From contig JADLSH010000236.1 in assembly GCA_016169945.1 (NCBI GenBank), positions 2,652,001 to 2,716,000 on the forward strand: a stretch of DNA of 64,000 nt. Reading direction: 5' to 3'. Position 1 is the stretch's first letter. The number at the start of each line of letters is the position of its first letter. This DNA comes from Trachythela sp. YZ-2020 (lineage: Eukaryota > Cnidaria > Anthozoa > Malacalcyonacea > Clavulariidae). The position numbers were made by a program, and so were the translations under genes. The notes under the pieces are model-generated. The model searched no databases. It was not told the origin of the DNA and was given only the letters and a program-made list of their open reading frames with translations. Of the stretch, positions 25,302 through 36,400 are shown piece after piece.

Positions 25302-28300
25302 TAATAATAATAATAATAGTCTTTATTGAATACTCAAAACACACGTCTGAGTTTACATGTAGTTATTTACATCATTAATTTAATAAAACAAGTAAAATTC
25401 TATATAATATTATTAGAAAGTGTTGAGATATATTATATACTATAGATAAAATTGAAAAGACATCTATTTACAAATGAATTTTTAAATCTTTCAGTTCTTA
25501 CTAGAGGCAGCTCAAAGTCATGCCCCCTTTGTCTTAAAGTTCGATATTAAACTCTGAAAGAGAAGTTCTAACTGCTTAGCTGAGAATTGAGAAACCATAA
25601 TATTTGCACACTCGTAAAATGTACATTCTTCCACTCGCTTTTTTGAGCACAACTTCAAAGTGTCTGCCTGTCCCATTTATCTGGTATTTCCTCAAGGGTA
25701 ACTCCAAGTATCTTGAGCCATGTTTTTCGTTTGATGGAGGGAATGCAACTAGGTGGAGGTGTCGAGGTTTTCCCACGAACAATAATTTCATATGTTTTGT
25801 TTAATGGGATGAAGACTTTGACTCTTCTAAGCAATCCAATACGTTGGTTGATTTTTATCGTTACGTTACTTAAGTGATCGGACCAAGTGAGATTCTCTGA
25901 AAAGGTGATTCCTAGATATTTAAAAGTTTGTTCTCGAGCAAGTTGTTGGTCGTTAACGTATATGGAGATATTGGTGAATGTTTTTAGGCGACGGTTACCG
26001 CCAAAAAGGAGGAACTTGGATTTTGTGTTAGCAGATTTTCATCAAGCCATTTACAGATTGAATGAAGATCTTCATTAACGCATTGCTCAATGTTTTTGAC
26101 CGAATTAGAGGAATAATATAGGAGAGTATCATCAGCGTAGAGTATTATTTTGCAGTGTTTCACAATGTTGGGCATGTAATTTATGTAGATAATGAAAAGT
26201 AAGGGACCCAATATGGTCCTTGCGGAACACCAACTGACACAGGTAATGAACTGGATAACGTATTGTTAATTGACGTTTTCTGTTGAAGATTGGTAAGGTA
26301 TGACTCAAACCAATTTAACGACTTATTATCCAGGCCAAATGATTTCAATTTGCGCAACAAAATAACGTGATCAACCGTGTCGAATGCCTTGCTAAAATCC
26401 AGAAAAACAGAAGCTGTGACAAGACCGTTATCAGCATTTTCAAGAATAGTATCGGTGAAGAATGCCAATGCGGTACTGGTAGATAACTTAGGTCTAAAGC
26501 CAAATTGAGATTGTGAGAGGATTTTGTTTTCAGATAAATAGCTGTAAATCTGCGTGTGAACGAAACGTTCCAAAATTTTGCTCAGGTTTGGCAGAACAGT
26601 TATGGGTCTGTAGTTTGACATATTAGAGCGATCGCCAGACTTGAATATTGGTGTTACTTTTCCGTCTTTCCAGATCTTGGGGAAGATAGAAGATTTCAGT
26701 GATTGTTTAAATATGTCAGTTAGGGTTGGGGCGATAATTGCTGCAGCATCTTTCAGTAGTCTGGCGCTGATACCATCGAGGCCAGTAGATTTATTAGTTT
26801 TAAGAGTTGATAGTTGTTTGAAAACAGACGCAACCTCAATCTCTTTGAATTCAAATGTGGAATTAAATTGTGGTAGTTGATTAGAGGAGAATATGTTTGA
26901 TGAAGATCTTTGTTTGATTGTGTTTGCCAAAGTCTTTCCGATACTAGTGAAGAAAGTATTGAAAAGAGATGATATAGATTGTGGGTTCTTGGTTTCAACG
27001 CCGTCCGATATGATAGATGTTGGTGCTGAAGAATGTGTGTTGTGCGATGTTAATTCATTGAGAGTTTTCCACAGGCCAGATGGATTATTTTTGTTTCCTT
27101 TTATCAAGGACTCGTAATATTTGGATTTGCATTCACGTACCAATCATCATTTGTCGTCATACCGTAAGCTTCGCTGTTTTGTGACTGTGTTTTTTGTGCC
27201 TTCTTTAGATGATAGTCTCGATCTTGCATCGCTCGACTTAATTCAGCCGTCATCCATGGAATGCTAATTCCCTTAACTTTCATTTTCTTCACTGGCGCAT
27301 GCATGTCTGCTAAGTCAATAAACAGTCAATAAACCATTGGCACCAGCTGTTGACGATAGCGTCAACATCGTTTTCGTCTACAACGGACCAGTTGACGTTT
27401 TTAATATCTAGAAGGAAGGACTGTTTATTGTAATGTTTATAAGATCTGTATTCAATTGTGCGTGGTGGAGCTTTAGTGATACCAGCTTTAACTGACACGC
27501 AAAACACAAGAGAGTGGTCACTCAGCGAGCATGGAATCACATCACTTCGGACAATTCTCTGACTATTGTCAACAAAGATCAGGTCAATCATGGTGTTTGA
27601 TGTTTCAGTGATTCTTGTTGGCTTCGTGATTAGTTCGTCTAAGTGAAACTGGCGAGAGAAATTATGGAGTAGTTGTTTCGAGGGAGAACGGTTGTTCTTG
27701 CTAAGGTTAATATTAAAGTCACCTAACAAAATGAACTCGCTGTTATTTGGAAGTTTGAGAATAATATTGCTCAACATGGTTAAGTAGTTTTCAAGAGGAT
27801 TATTCGGTGGATTATTCGATACAGTTTCTTAGATTTAACTCGTAAAACTTCAATCATACAGTTTTCGAGATCTTTATTCATCAAGTCCGAATGGGTTTTA
27901 AAAGGTATACCATCACGAACGTAGATGGCAGTACCACCACCGAAATGAATAACCAGGTAAAGCTACTTCGGAATCTGAGATATCGGGTTTAAGCCACGTT
28001 TCGGATGCTGAGAAAATGTCGAATGGTTTATCCTTCATTTCTAATCGTAGTGTATCAATTTTAGGTAAGATGCTTCGGGTATTTAGATGTGAGATTTTTA
28101 ATCCACGTACATTAGGTGAAGGTATGGAGAAGTTACATGGTGGACCAGGATTATAGTTGCGATATCATTTGATAGAGATATAAGGATGATAGAAATGGAG
28201 AAATTCATGGCGATGTGAAGTCCGTGCATTAATTTCCTACTTGGCGAGACAGGGCTGAGATAAGTAGAGGTTGCAGAGCGTCGGGGATTGTGTAAATGAG

Positions 28301-28420
28301 AGCATTCCGTCATGTTAGGGATTGATAATAACTGAAACACGTACAATGTTTTATAGTTGTAGGCGTCAGGTGTGGTTACGGTCATTCTGTTTGCGATCTT
28401 TTATAAAATCAATCATTCAC
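25302..28420 (-). pseudogene. CR1/L2-like non-LTR retrotransposon, endonuclease plus RT, decayed
   Basis: Read on the minus strand. The apurinic-type endonuclease begins about 28090 (SASETWLKPDI) and continues through 27310-27777 (LLGDFNINL, SDHSLVF). The reverse transcriptase occupies 26181-27143 (NYRPITVLP, QFGFRPKLST, FLDFSKAFDTVDH, VGVPQG) and continues in another frame at 25984-26211 with the catalytic YADDTLL box. Stops and frame changes separate the blocks. The 3' end at 25302-25320 carries AATAAAGACTATTATTATTA, a CR1/L2-type short-repeat tail. The element lies inside the right arm of the large inverted repeat. It is the same family as the fragment at 1-500. Confidence 0.9.
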
Positions 28421-29007
28421 TCTTAATATGTTGTGTGGAACACTGTCAAAAGCCTTGCTAAAGTCAAATGATAGCACTCTTACATATTTAGCACCATTAT
28501 CCAGCCTTTTTAACCACGTATGTTGTCATTTAACCATCGTTGAGTTATGTCCTACTTTGTATGCGTATTGGTCAGAATCGATTGAATCACATATAACATC
28601 TGCAATCTCATTTTTGTATATACATCTCTCAAATAGCCTCATGATGTCTGTTAGTGAAATAGGCCTTAGTTGGGAACTCGAGTTGATAACATTTTGGTGT
28701 TGGAACATTTTGGTGTTGGAACTATATTTGCTCTCTTCCATACTTCAGGGACTTTCCAACTTTCAGAGATACGTTAAATATTTTTGTTACAGCTGGGGCT
28801 AATTCAGCTGCGTACGTCTTCCAGAACCAATATGGTAGATCGTCCGGACCAGATGATGAACACTTCTGTTTTCTTAAGAAGTTATGGACTATGTCGATAG
28901 AAAGAGAAGCGATTCTAGTTCGTTCAGGAATTTCTAGTAACTGAGGTGCTGAATAATTAGGGTCAGTATTAATACTTTGAAAGTAAGCATTTATAGCATT
29001 CGGATCA
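28421..29007 (-). pseudogene. Second non-LTR RT fragment of another family
   Basis: Minus-strand translation from about 29000 to 28430, across several frames, gives a jockey/CR1-like reverse transcriptase start: SSSGPDDLPYWFWK, a fingers region around LRPISLTDI, IDSDQYAYK, then VLSFDFSKAFDSVPH. The motifs differ from the adjacent element at 25302-28420, so this is a separate, older fragment into or beside which the other inserted. It has no catalytic YADD box and no 3' end. Confidence 0.75.
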
Positions 29008-29068
29008 AGCTTCAGGTAGGAGATCCTGAATACAAACTACTAATGTTACCTCAATTAATACAAATGTA

Positions 29069-29560
29069 GATACCCAAATGTAGACACTCTCTAGCCAAAT
29101 ACTTAGGGGATGAATTGGAACGAGTTCAAAAACGGTCTCTTGCTATCATCTTCAGGGGAAAACCTTACAATGAATGTCTGCAGGAATCTGGTCTCACTAC
29201 CTTACGCGAACGAAGACAAGCTATGTGTAAAAAACGTTTTAATCAAATAACTTCAGATAACAACCATAAACTTTACAATCTACTACCCCCAAAGAACAAA
29301 TCTAGATACTCGCTCAGACTCCCACGTACATAAGAACTTCCTATTATTCATACCAACCGTTTCAAAAACTCTTTCGTTCCATCAATGTTATTTGATTCCA
29401 GTTAATTCTCTGCTTTCGTTTGTAAATATATATAAATAGGTCATAGTACTGTACAATTTATACTGTTTAGAAATTTGGCATTGTAAAATCCTACGTAATT
29501 CAGCCAATTGACTGCCAAGTAGCATTTAATAAACTATCTATCTATATCTATCTAATAATT
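29069..29560 (+). pseudogene. 5'-truncated non-LTR retrotransposon end
   Basis: The frame to 29331 encodes only a C-terminal RT tail (ELERVQKRSLAIIF, LQESGLTTLRERRQA, LLPPKNKSRYSLR). A 3' untranslated part then ends in a TATC-type microsatellite (ctatctatctatatctatct). Its borders are set by the large inverted repeat, which resumes at 29560. It is a younger insertion than the repeat it interrupts. Confidence 0.8.
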
Positions 29561-29870
29561 AAGAATATATTTTATATCAGAAGCTCTATATTGAATGTAA
29601 ATATAAGAAATATTTACCACAATGTCTTCAAAAATAGGCACTCATAGTAAACTGTAATTAGTATACAGTGGAGTATTTAGACTCTTTCGATACGTTTAGC
29701 AATAATTTGTTCAATGTTCTTTAAGTTTTAGAAATCCCACCTTGGGAACATATATCTGTCTCCATCTGCCAAAAACGTTCAAATCACACAATTCTCTCTA
29801 ATATTTAAATATCTGTAATACGAGATATCTACGCCAGGCTAAACAACAGAGAGAAGACAGCCTATTATTC

Positions 29871-30282
29871 AATAAACAACAACAGGGCCGCCGAGACGGG
29901 GGGAGGGACAAAAGGGCAATTTGCCCCGGACCTTCAACTATAATAATAATAATAATAATAATAATAGTCTTTAATGAAGAAATAACCCTTAACAGACGTA
30001 AGAGTTTCTAAAGATCTGTCAAATAGTCTCTCTCCATTCCTGCATGAGAGCCTAGATTTCAAAAGTTCTCCTCTGAAGACCCCCAAAAGTATTTTAGTAC
30101 TGAATGCAGATTGAAAATGTTATTTAAAACGTTAAAGACGTAATTCAGAAGTTCAAGGGTATGTAAATCAGTTTAGGTTTGTAAATAAGTTCTGAATCGC
30201 TGTTTCAAAATCTATATCTGTAGTATAGGCATTTCGAGGAAATTGTATAAAACAGTTAGTTTAATGAGAACAAAAGGACTTG
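29871..30282. repeat. TAA-tailed retrotransposon 3' end fragment
   Basis: A (TAA)n run at 29938-29966 is followed by tagtctttaatgaagaaata, which resembles the minus-strand 3' terminus at 25302-25340. It is read as the 3' end of another CR1/L2-like copy on the minus strand. Beyond about 30100 nothing coding is recognisable. Confidence 0.5.
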
Positions 30283-30540
30283 AAAACGTACTGAAAATGA
30301 CCACTTCGTGATGCTCTTTGCTGCTCGGTGCTTTGTCATTTTATCTTTGCCTTCGGCTCATGCTAACAGAAATTCTTGAGAAAGATTCAGTCTTTTGCGA
30401 TTTACTGTACATTTTAGCTGTATATTTTAGCGATTACATTAAGAGAAAGTTCATCAACACTTTTCTACTACTAGGGATAAATTTAAAAACATCTCCCGAA
30501 AACAAAAAATTTATGATACATTTACAAATACAGTTAGTTT

Positions 30541-30735
30541 CTTTTTCCTTTCCTTTCCTTTCCTTTCCATTCCTTTCTTTTCCTTTCTTTTCTTTTCCTT
30601 TCCTTTCCTTTCCTTTCCTTTCCTTTCCTTTCCTTTCCTTTCCTTTCCTTTCTTTTCCTTTCTTTTCCTTTTCTTTTCTTTTCTTTTCTTTCCTTTCCTT
30701 TCTTTTCCTTTCTTTTCCTTTCCTTTCATTTAATT
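30541..30735. repeat. (TTTCC)n pentanucleotide microsatellite
   Basis: About 195 bp of TTTCC with TTTTC variants, strictly pyrimidine-rich on the plus strand. It lies exactly at the junction where the duplicated TNF copy lost its internal part, between sequence matching 38330-38560 and sequence matching 42600 onward. The long frames across it are artefacts. Confidence 0.97.
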
Positions 30736-30739
30736 TAAT

Positions 30740-33222
30740 TTCCTTTCAATTCAATGCAATTTCGGACACAGAGCGGTGTTAGGTAAAAAGTATGTTCGCA
30801 GAGAAATTGTGAGCATTAATCTCGTTTTACTTTGCCGATATTTTTCTTGCTGAACGTGGCCAGAAGCCGACAAAGAAATGAATGAGCATGATAATATTGG
30901 TATAGTGAAATGCGGACTATGTTGACAGCTTTTCTGTACGTACATTTGTATATACATTACATGGCTCTGTGTAGAAATTGCGTTGCAAGAAGCAGCCAAA
31001 ACTACTTTAAATTACACTTTAAAAGAAGCTAGACATCACCTCTATCTCCTTTCGCTCCGAGGGTTCCTATAGTTCACCTTTTTGTTCTATAGAGAAAATC
31101 CGAGATCAGAAACAATTAACTGGCACAAAATAAACCCCTCCAGATTCTGTTAGTATTCTTTTGCGCTATGATTGCAGTTTTATTGCCATTTAAACGTACC
31201 TTTTCGTCCTGGTATACCTTGAGAACCTAAATTAATTGAAATAGACCGTCTGAAGAGAACTTATATTATGTTTTACTAACAAAAAAAATGTAATTTGAAA
31301 TTCTTGCCTTTTGGTCCTTTTTTCCCTTTCTGACCTCTGCCTGTAATAAAATGGTTATATAATTGTACTATTGGTATAGCTAAGTATATGATAGTAAGTA
31401 CAAGGCGAGGTTTTATATTTCTCATTTAATTTAGTAAATTTAGCGTTTAAAATTACTTTAATTTGATTTGGGTTTGTTGATTCAATTTCTTTGACTGGTT
31501 CCTGGGCCAAAACAACTATAGGTTTCAGGTAAAAAATTATACATATTAAAACGTCTTTGTAAGTGTATTCTCAAATTGTTCGTCTAATCATGCTCTTGCT
31601 TTTGATAGTTTTTTAAACGAAATCCATCCACAATTCACTAAGTTATCGCAAAGTTTCTCTATCCAGGAGCGATTTTATACAAGTGGATTTTATATTTTAC
31701 GCATATTTGCTCTCGAGTGTCTTGTTACTATGTTAGCCGTGAAATTACTCGTTAACAGCATTCAGAATCGCCATTTTAAGCATTCAGAATCGCCATTTTA
31801 AGCATTCAGAATCGCCATTTTAAGCATTCAGAAGTCGCCCTTTTAAGCATTCAGAATCGCCATTTTAAGCATTCAGAAGTCGCCCTTTTAAGCATTCAGA
31901 ATCTCCATTTTAAGCATTCAGAATCTCAAAACCAGGGACGCCAGAGAGGGGGCGCGCTGGGAGGGATGAGGGGCGCGCTGGGTCCCTTCTGTCCTTTCCT
32001 AAGGGGGGCAAGGGATGCGAAAGTGCCCTTATATATATAAATGAAACAATAAAAAGATAATGCAACTGTACACTAGACGATCAGTTCATATTGTTTCTAT
32101 TGTTTTTGTTCTGCATTTCTTTATATCTATCTTTATATCACATGAGTTGAAATTTTGAAATCATCGAAATCCCACCGAAAGGGCGTGGCGGCGAAAATTG
32201 CTCTCGACTGCCCCTATGTTTGCATTGTCATTTGCCACTCTTTATTCTAGAAATCTGCGTTTATTGATCTAATATATATTCGACAATGTGATATGCAAGT
32301 CATTTGTAAATATTTTTTTTGCTCACAAAGCTTGTGCAGGTAGTCTGTAGACACGTTCAAAATTTCTGTACTCGTGTAGAAGCGAACAGATGCGAGATAT
32401 TGCGCAAGTGATTTTGAAGAACGAGGCAGTTATAAATGACATAATATATTGAGGAAATTGTTCGTGTTTACAAGTGATTATTAGGTGCAAGGTTGGACGT
32501 CGGGGTATTTTATATTTTATGCATAATAACAATACCCGTCAACTTTTCCTTGTTCGTTTAAAGACAGAAAAAAGCACATGAATTTTGAAGAACGAGGCAG
32601 TTATATAAAGTGACCTAGTTTGCGCTAATTGTTAAATGTGTCAAATCTACGCCAGTTATTGTACAATTTAGCGTATTTAAAAACAAATGCCAATTTCCAT
32701 AGCCCCAGCAACTTAACGCTCAATAGAGCGTCTTGACGGTCTTGTTACAAATACAATCTCCTTAAAATAGAGTATATCTCACCACAACAACTTGGTTTGG
32801 CATTTCTTTTATTTCGCAAAATTTGTGGTATTCCATCGTTGCCGTTTTCTTCTTTAGTGCCCTCTTCATATTCATCCATTTCCTAAATATTAAATCAGTT
32901 CTATTTGAAATTTATTTTCGAAGGTAGCTTCTCTATTGTTTATAAGCCTACAGTTTCGTTCCTGTGTCTCCAAGTCGTTGTTTTGCTCTTCAGTCTCTCC
33001 TTCATTTTCTGACTTGATATATCCATGGTCTCTTAACATTTCCCTGACGTCTTTATTTTCTTGTTCTTGCTGAGCAATGTGGTTGCTCAATTGTATTTGA
33101 ACATGCGTCATTGCCACGAACAATACTATTGTAAATATGACGTGAACAGTCGTGAAAAATATCATTGAACGTCCTTTAAACATCTGAACCGATTCCTTTT
33201 TTTCTAATTCACTCTTAGTCAT
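30740..33222 (-). pseudogene. TNF pseudogene: 5' half of a duplicated copy of TNF gene B
   Basis: Exons homologous to gene B lie at 33222 down to about 32940 (MTKSELEKKESVQ start and membrane segment), 32783-32882 (RNKR furin-type site), 31308-31340, 31200-31226 and about 31036-31076 (collagen). The last of these has an in-frame TAG at 31067-31069. Relative to gene B, about 31 bp containing the exon 1 splice donor are missing next to 32960. No TNF-domain exon follows. Instead the similarity jumps across a TTTCC microsatellite to sequence matching the region beyond gene B's 3' end. This is a segmental duplicate with an internal deletion and no expected ligand product. Confidence 0.85.
31756..31925. 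repeat. 22-bp minisatellite, about 8 units
   Basis: Tandem AAGCATTCAGAATCGCCATT TT units, with GAAGTCGCCCTT and GAATCTCCATT variants. It lies in an intron position of the TNF pseudogene and is absent from the equivalent part of gene B. It is followed by a GC-rich tract (31930-32010, ggggcgcgctggg repeated) with no gene. Confidence 0.9.
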
Positions 33223-33272
33223 CTTTAAAACTTGATGTGTGAAGTTGCGTATGGTGGGTGCAAGGACAATAG

Positions 33273-33468
33273 TAGACTTGCTACAAGTCGACTCGCATAA
33301 TGACTGGGTTAATACGGACTGAGTTTACTGGGTTAATACGGACTAAGGCGAGTAAGGGCGAGCTTGAAATCAACTGCCCAATTTCCGACTCGCGCTTTCG
33401 TTGAATTGGGCTTAACTGCGCGTCTGGGCTTTACTGCGCGTCAATGGAGTCGACTTGTAGCAAGTCTA
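33273..33468. mobile_element. 196-bp MITE with 22-bp TIRs and 9-bp target duplication
   Basis: The ends are perfect inverted copies of TAGACTTGCTACAAGTCGAC TC. The flanks 33264-33272 and 33469-33477 are both GGACAATAG, a 9-bp target duplication. Gene B's paralogous site near 44013-44030 has one copy only (gcaatagatgaacttgag) and no insertion, so the empty site is visible. It is non-coding. The target-duplication length suggests a Mutator-like or similar transposase, by inference. Confidence 0.9.
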
Positions 33469-33479
33469 GGACAATAGAT

Positions 33480-36400
33480 AAACTTGAGATACTTGAGATA
33501 ATACAAGAAAATTCAGTGTGTTGTTCTTGGAATCAACACTCAACACGCATCAACACTGAGCAGCTGAAATATAATTTTACTTATTTTACTTTATTGGTTA
33601 CTTTAGGCTAATATCAAGTTACATGTGCGATGAACATGCAGCGAATAAATTCTAAATTTTTCAAATCGAACATTGTGATTAAATTTAATTAATCCTTGGA
33701 TTTTTCTCTCAACTACCGTTGTGCTGCTGTTGCAAGATCATTTAACATTAGTGAACATTTTTTCCTGACTATTGCTGTTTTGCTAATTTTTGCGGCAAGA
33801 CTAAGAGTCATGTAATTGATGAGTAAAATATACGTGCTTTAGGGCAAACATTTGGAGTCAATATCCGCAGAGTCGCAAACGTTTTCAACCTTCCTCCGGG
33901 TAGATTTTGGGTTTTCCCAACCTTCCTCAAAATAACTGAATAAATTTTCCGACATGCAGGCTTTTGACTGGGTAGATTTGCCAGTTGGCCATTGGAGTAC
34001 TGCTAGTCTGACTGACTACTGACTGGTGATACTAATACTAGCCTGACTAGTCTAGTACTTGCTGCTTGGCAATGTTTTATTCAGTGTTTCAATTTCAACC
34101 TTCCTCAACGTCAGTAAACCTTCCTCACGGGTGGTACCCGCATACCCGCAGCATTTTTGCAACTCTGTATTCCCACTGCTTTCTATTTTCAGGGGAGCAT
34201 GCCCCCGGACTCCTCTACTTATACTTGACCCAAATGCCACGATTTCAGGCTTGATCCGCCCCTGAAACGTGCCCGTAAAAAGCTAAAATTAAAGCTATTT
34301 TATTGGGATTAAAGTCTCAGGTTGCATATGCCGTTAGTATACTGTTAGTTAGGCCCTGCGCAATCCTATAATCAAGCTTTGAAATCTAGGCAAGTACAGG
34401 CAAAGCACTACCGGTTAAAGCGCTGTGTCGTCAAAAAATCAGGTAAATCAATTTGGGGGGGTGTGGGGGGTCCCTTCTTGCCCAGGCCCCTCTGAGGTAA
34501 CTAGTCCACCCCTGTACGTAAGTGTCTTTCACCTCTGCGACCATCCTTGTTCCCAGGGCTTCTCGGCTGCCTAATTTCACGTCGTACGCATGAGAAGAGT
34601 GTTTTCATTTTGACTCTACCAAACACCGTAGGTTTTCTCCCGTAGGTTTTCTCCGGGTATTCCGGTTTCTTCACGTTATAATATTGTAAGCCTACATCCG
34701 GGCCTCTTATGAATAGATTATAATATTTAAATAATAGGCGTCTCGATCCTACAAATATTATAAATAGGTTATAAAGGACAAGGAAGGAAGAACACTGTAA
34801 CAGGCTTAGCCCCTGTTTATGCGAGTCCCAAATAAAGGGTCGGCTCTCCTAGGCGAGATCCCGCGTGCTGTTATAAATCCTTATTAAAAATTGTTTTTGT
34901 TTATATGAGAGCAGGGCTCGCTATTGACTACCCGAGATCTCGCCTAGTTGGGCTGGAAATTTCCCATATAAACACAACAGGGAGGGCTAGCTCTCCTGTT
35001 GGGCTGAGTAAAAAACTTGCCGTATGACAGAAGGCAAGAATTTCCATACTTTTTGAGGTTACTGATACAAATTGTAAATAATCATGAACTGAGCCTGCAT
35101 GTGAACATTAAAATGTACATTTGCAGTGCCCTTGCATAGTGATACAGAACACTGCAGTCAGTGAGCGAATTTTCTGATACAGGACGTCAAGAAGCCTCAG
35201 CTGATAATTAAAACTTATATCACGGCTTTTCGCTGCCTTAATTAGCCACGAACTTTGTGACCGCTTTCTCACCTATATCTAGACAGCGCCAGTCAAAGTC
35301 GTTCACATATGAACGATACTTTTGTAAACCTATAACGTATATATCCTTTGTTTAGCAACTTTGGAATCGCTGTTTGAACCTCTGTAGGCATTTACAGTTG
35401 ATTTCAGCAAACCTTGAACGCTTGAGTTCCGAACTATCTTTCGAAATTGACAAGTGGGCGGGGAAATTGTTAATTACGTTGCGAAGTTCGGAACGAAGAT
35501 TTTTTATTTATTATTTGAATTTTTCGTTCAATTCGTTTGCACAAACATCACAAAGTGATTTTTGTGTAAAAAAACAAAGCCAAGCAGTTGCAACAACACA
35601 AAAAAAGAAAAGTTATAATAAATCTGAATGATCATGAAGGACTGACAATGTCTGCGATTGCAATGATTACAAAAACGATTTTGCTTATCAGAAAGCCACA
35701 ATTTCAAGATGGTAAATAGATTCATAATGAAAATCGTTGGCGCCAAACACGAGTGGAAACAACGTTCGAAACAAACAGAATAAACAAATATAACTTATAT
35801 AGAATATTGCAAGGCTCAAAAAAGCCTAGTGTTTTCAAGAAAAATTTAAAGATTTAATAAAATTCTTTGTACGCTTCCTTCTCGCGCAACCTTCTCAGCA
35901 CCTCGAGGCTATATCTCGAGCACTAAGGAGGTCTGGGTTATTCTTATACACGGCTACACACAAAGAATCACTGACCCCACCCCCGGCAAAAAAAATTGAA
36001 TAAATTGGTGGCAGCATGTGTGGACAAGGATCACACCACGAACAATTTTTTTTTTGATGAAGCATCAGTCACTAAAACGACAGGAAAATATAGTAACCAG
36101 GCTGACTCGAGGAGCGAGGGAATTGAAATTCAACGATAAATTCAAATGCACGCGTCGTCAATTTATTTACACAGCAGTATAGTTGGAGTACACGCATTAA
36201 CACATTTTAGCTGGTGCTTCAAATGGTATAAACTGCTTAACTTTTTTTAGCAAGCCTAAATGTAGTAGATATTATTTCGTAACTTACTTATTCCTTAAAA
36301 CAGACAGGTTACACAGTTATAATGGACAACTCATGATTACCATGCAGACAAGAGCCAGCCAAGAATGCTAAATAATGAACACGTTGATCTGACGATTCAC

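Larger units (their letters stand above)
21905..29870. repeat. Giant imperfect inverted repeat centred near 23605
   Basis: Bases 21905-23600 match, in reverse complement and in order, 23610-25301, then 29008-29068, then 29560-29868. Anchors include ctgttgtttaaccggacgta (21922) against its partner near 29845, the block around 22480-22500 against 25280-25300, the gcgcgcagcctgtgcacgac region (23203) against about 24210, and the core pair around 23565 and 23640. The right arm is interrupted by two retrotransposon insertions (25302-29007 and 29069-29559). The left arm has an extra ~200 bp near 21960-22150. Each arm is roughly 1.7 kb. It may be a fold-back transposon or an old inverted duplication. 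No transposase is visible. Confidence 0.85.

Noticed and set aside
30318..30782. Phe/Ser-Leu-rich open frame and Lys/Glu-rich antisense frame
   Set aside because: Both cross the (TTTCC)n microsatellite and reflect its composition.
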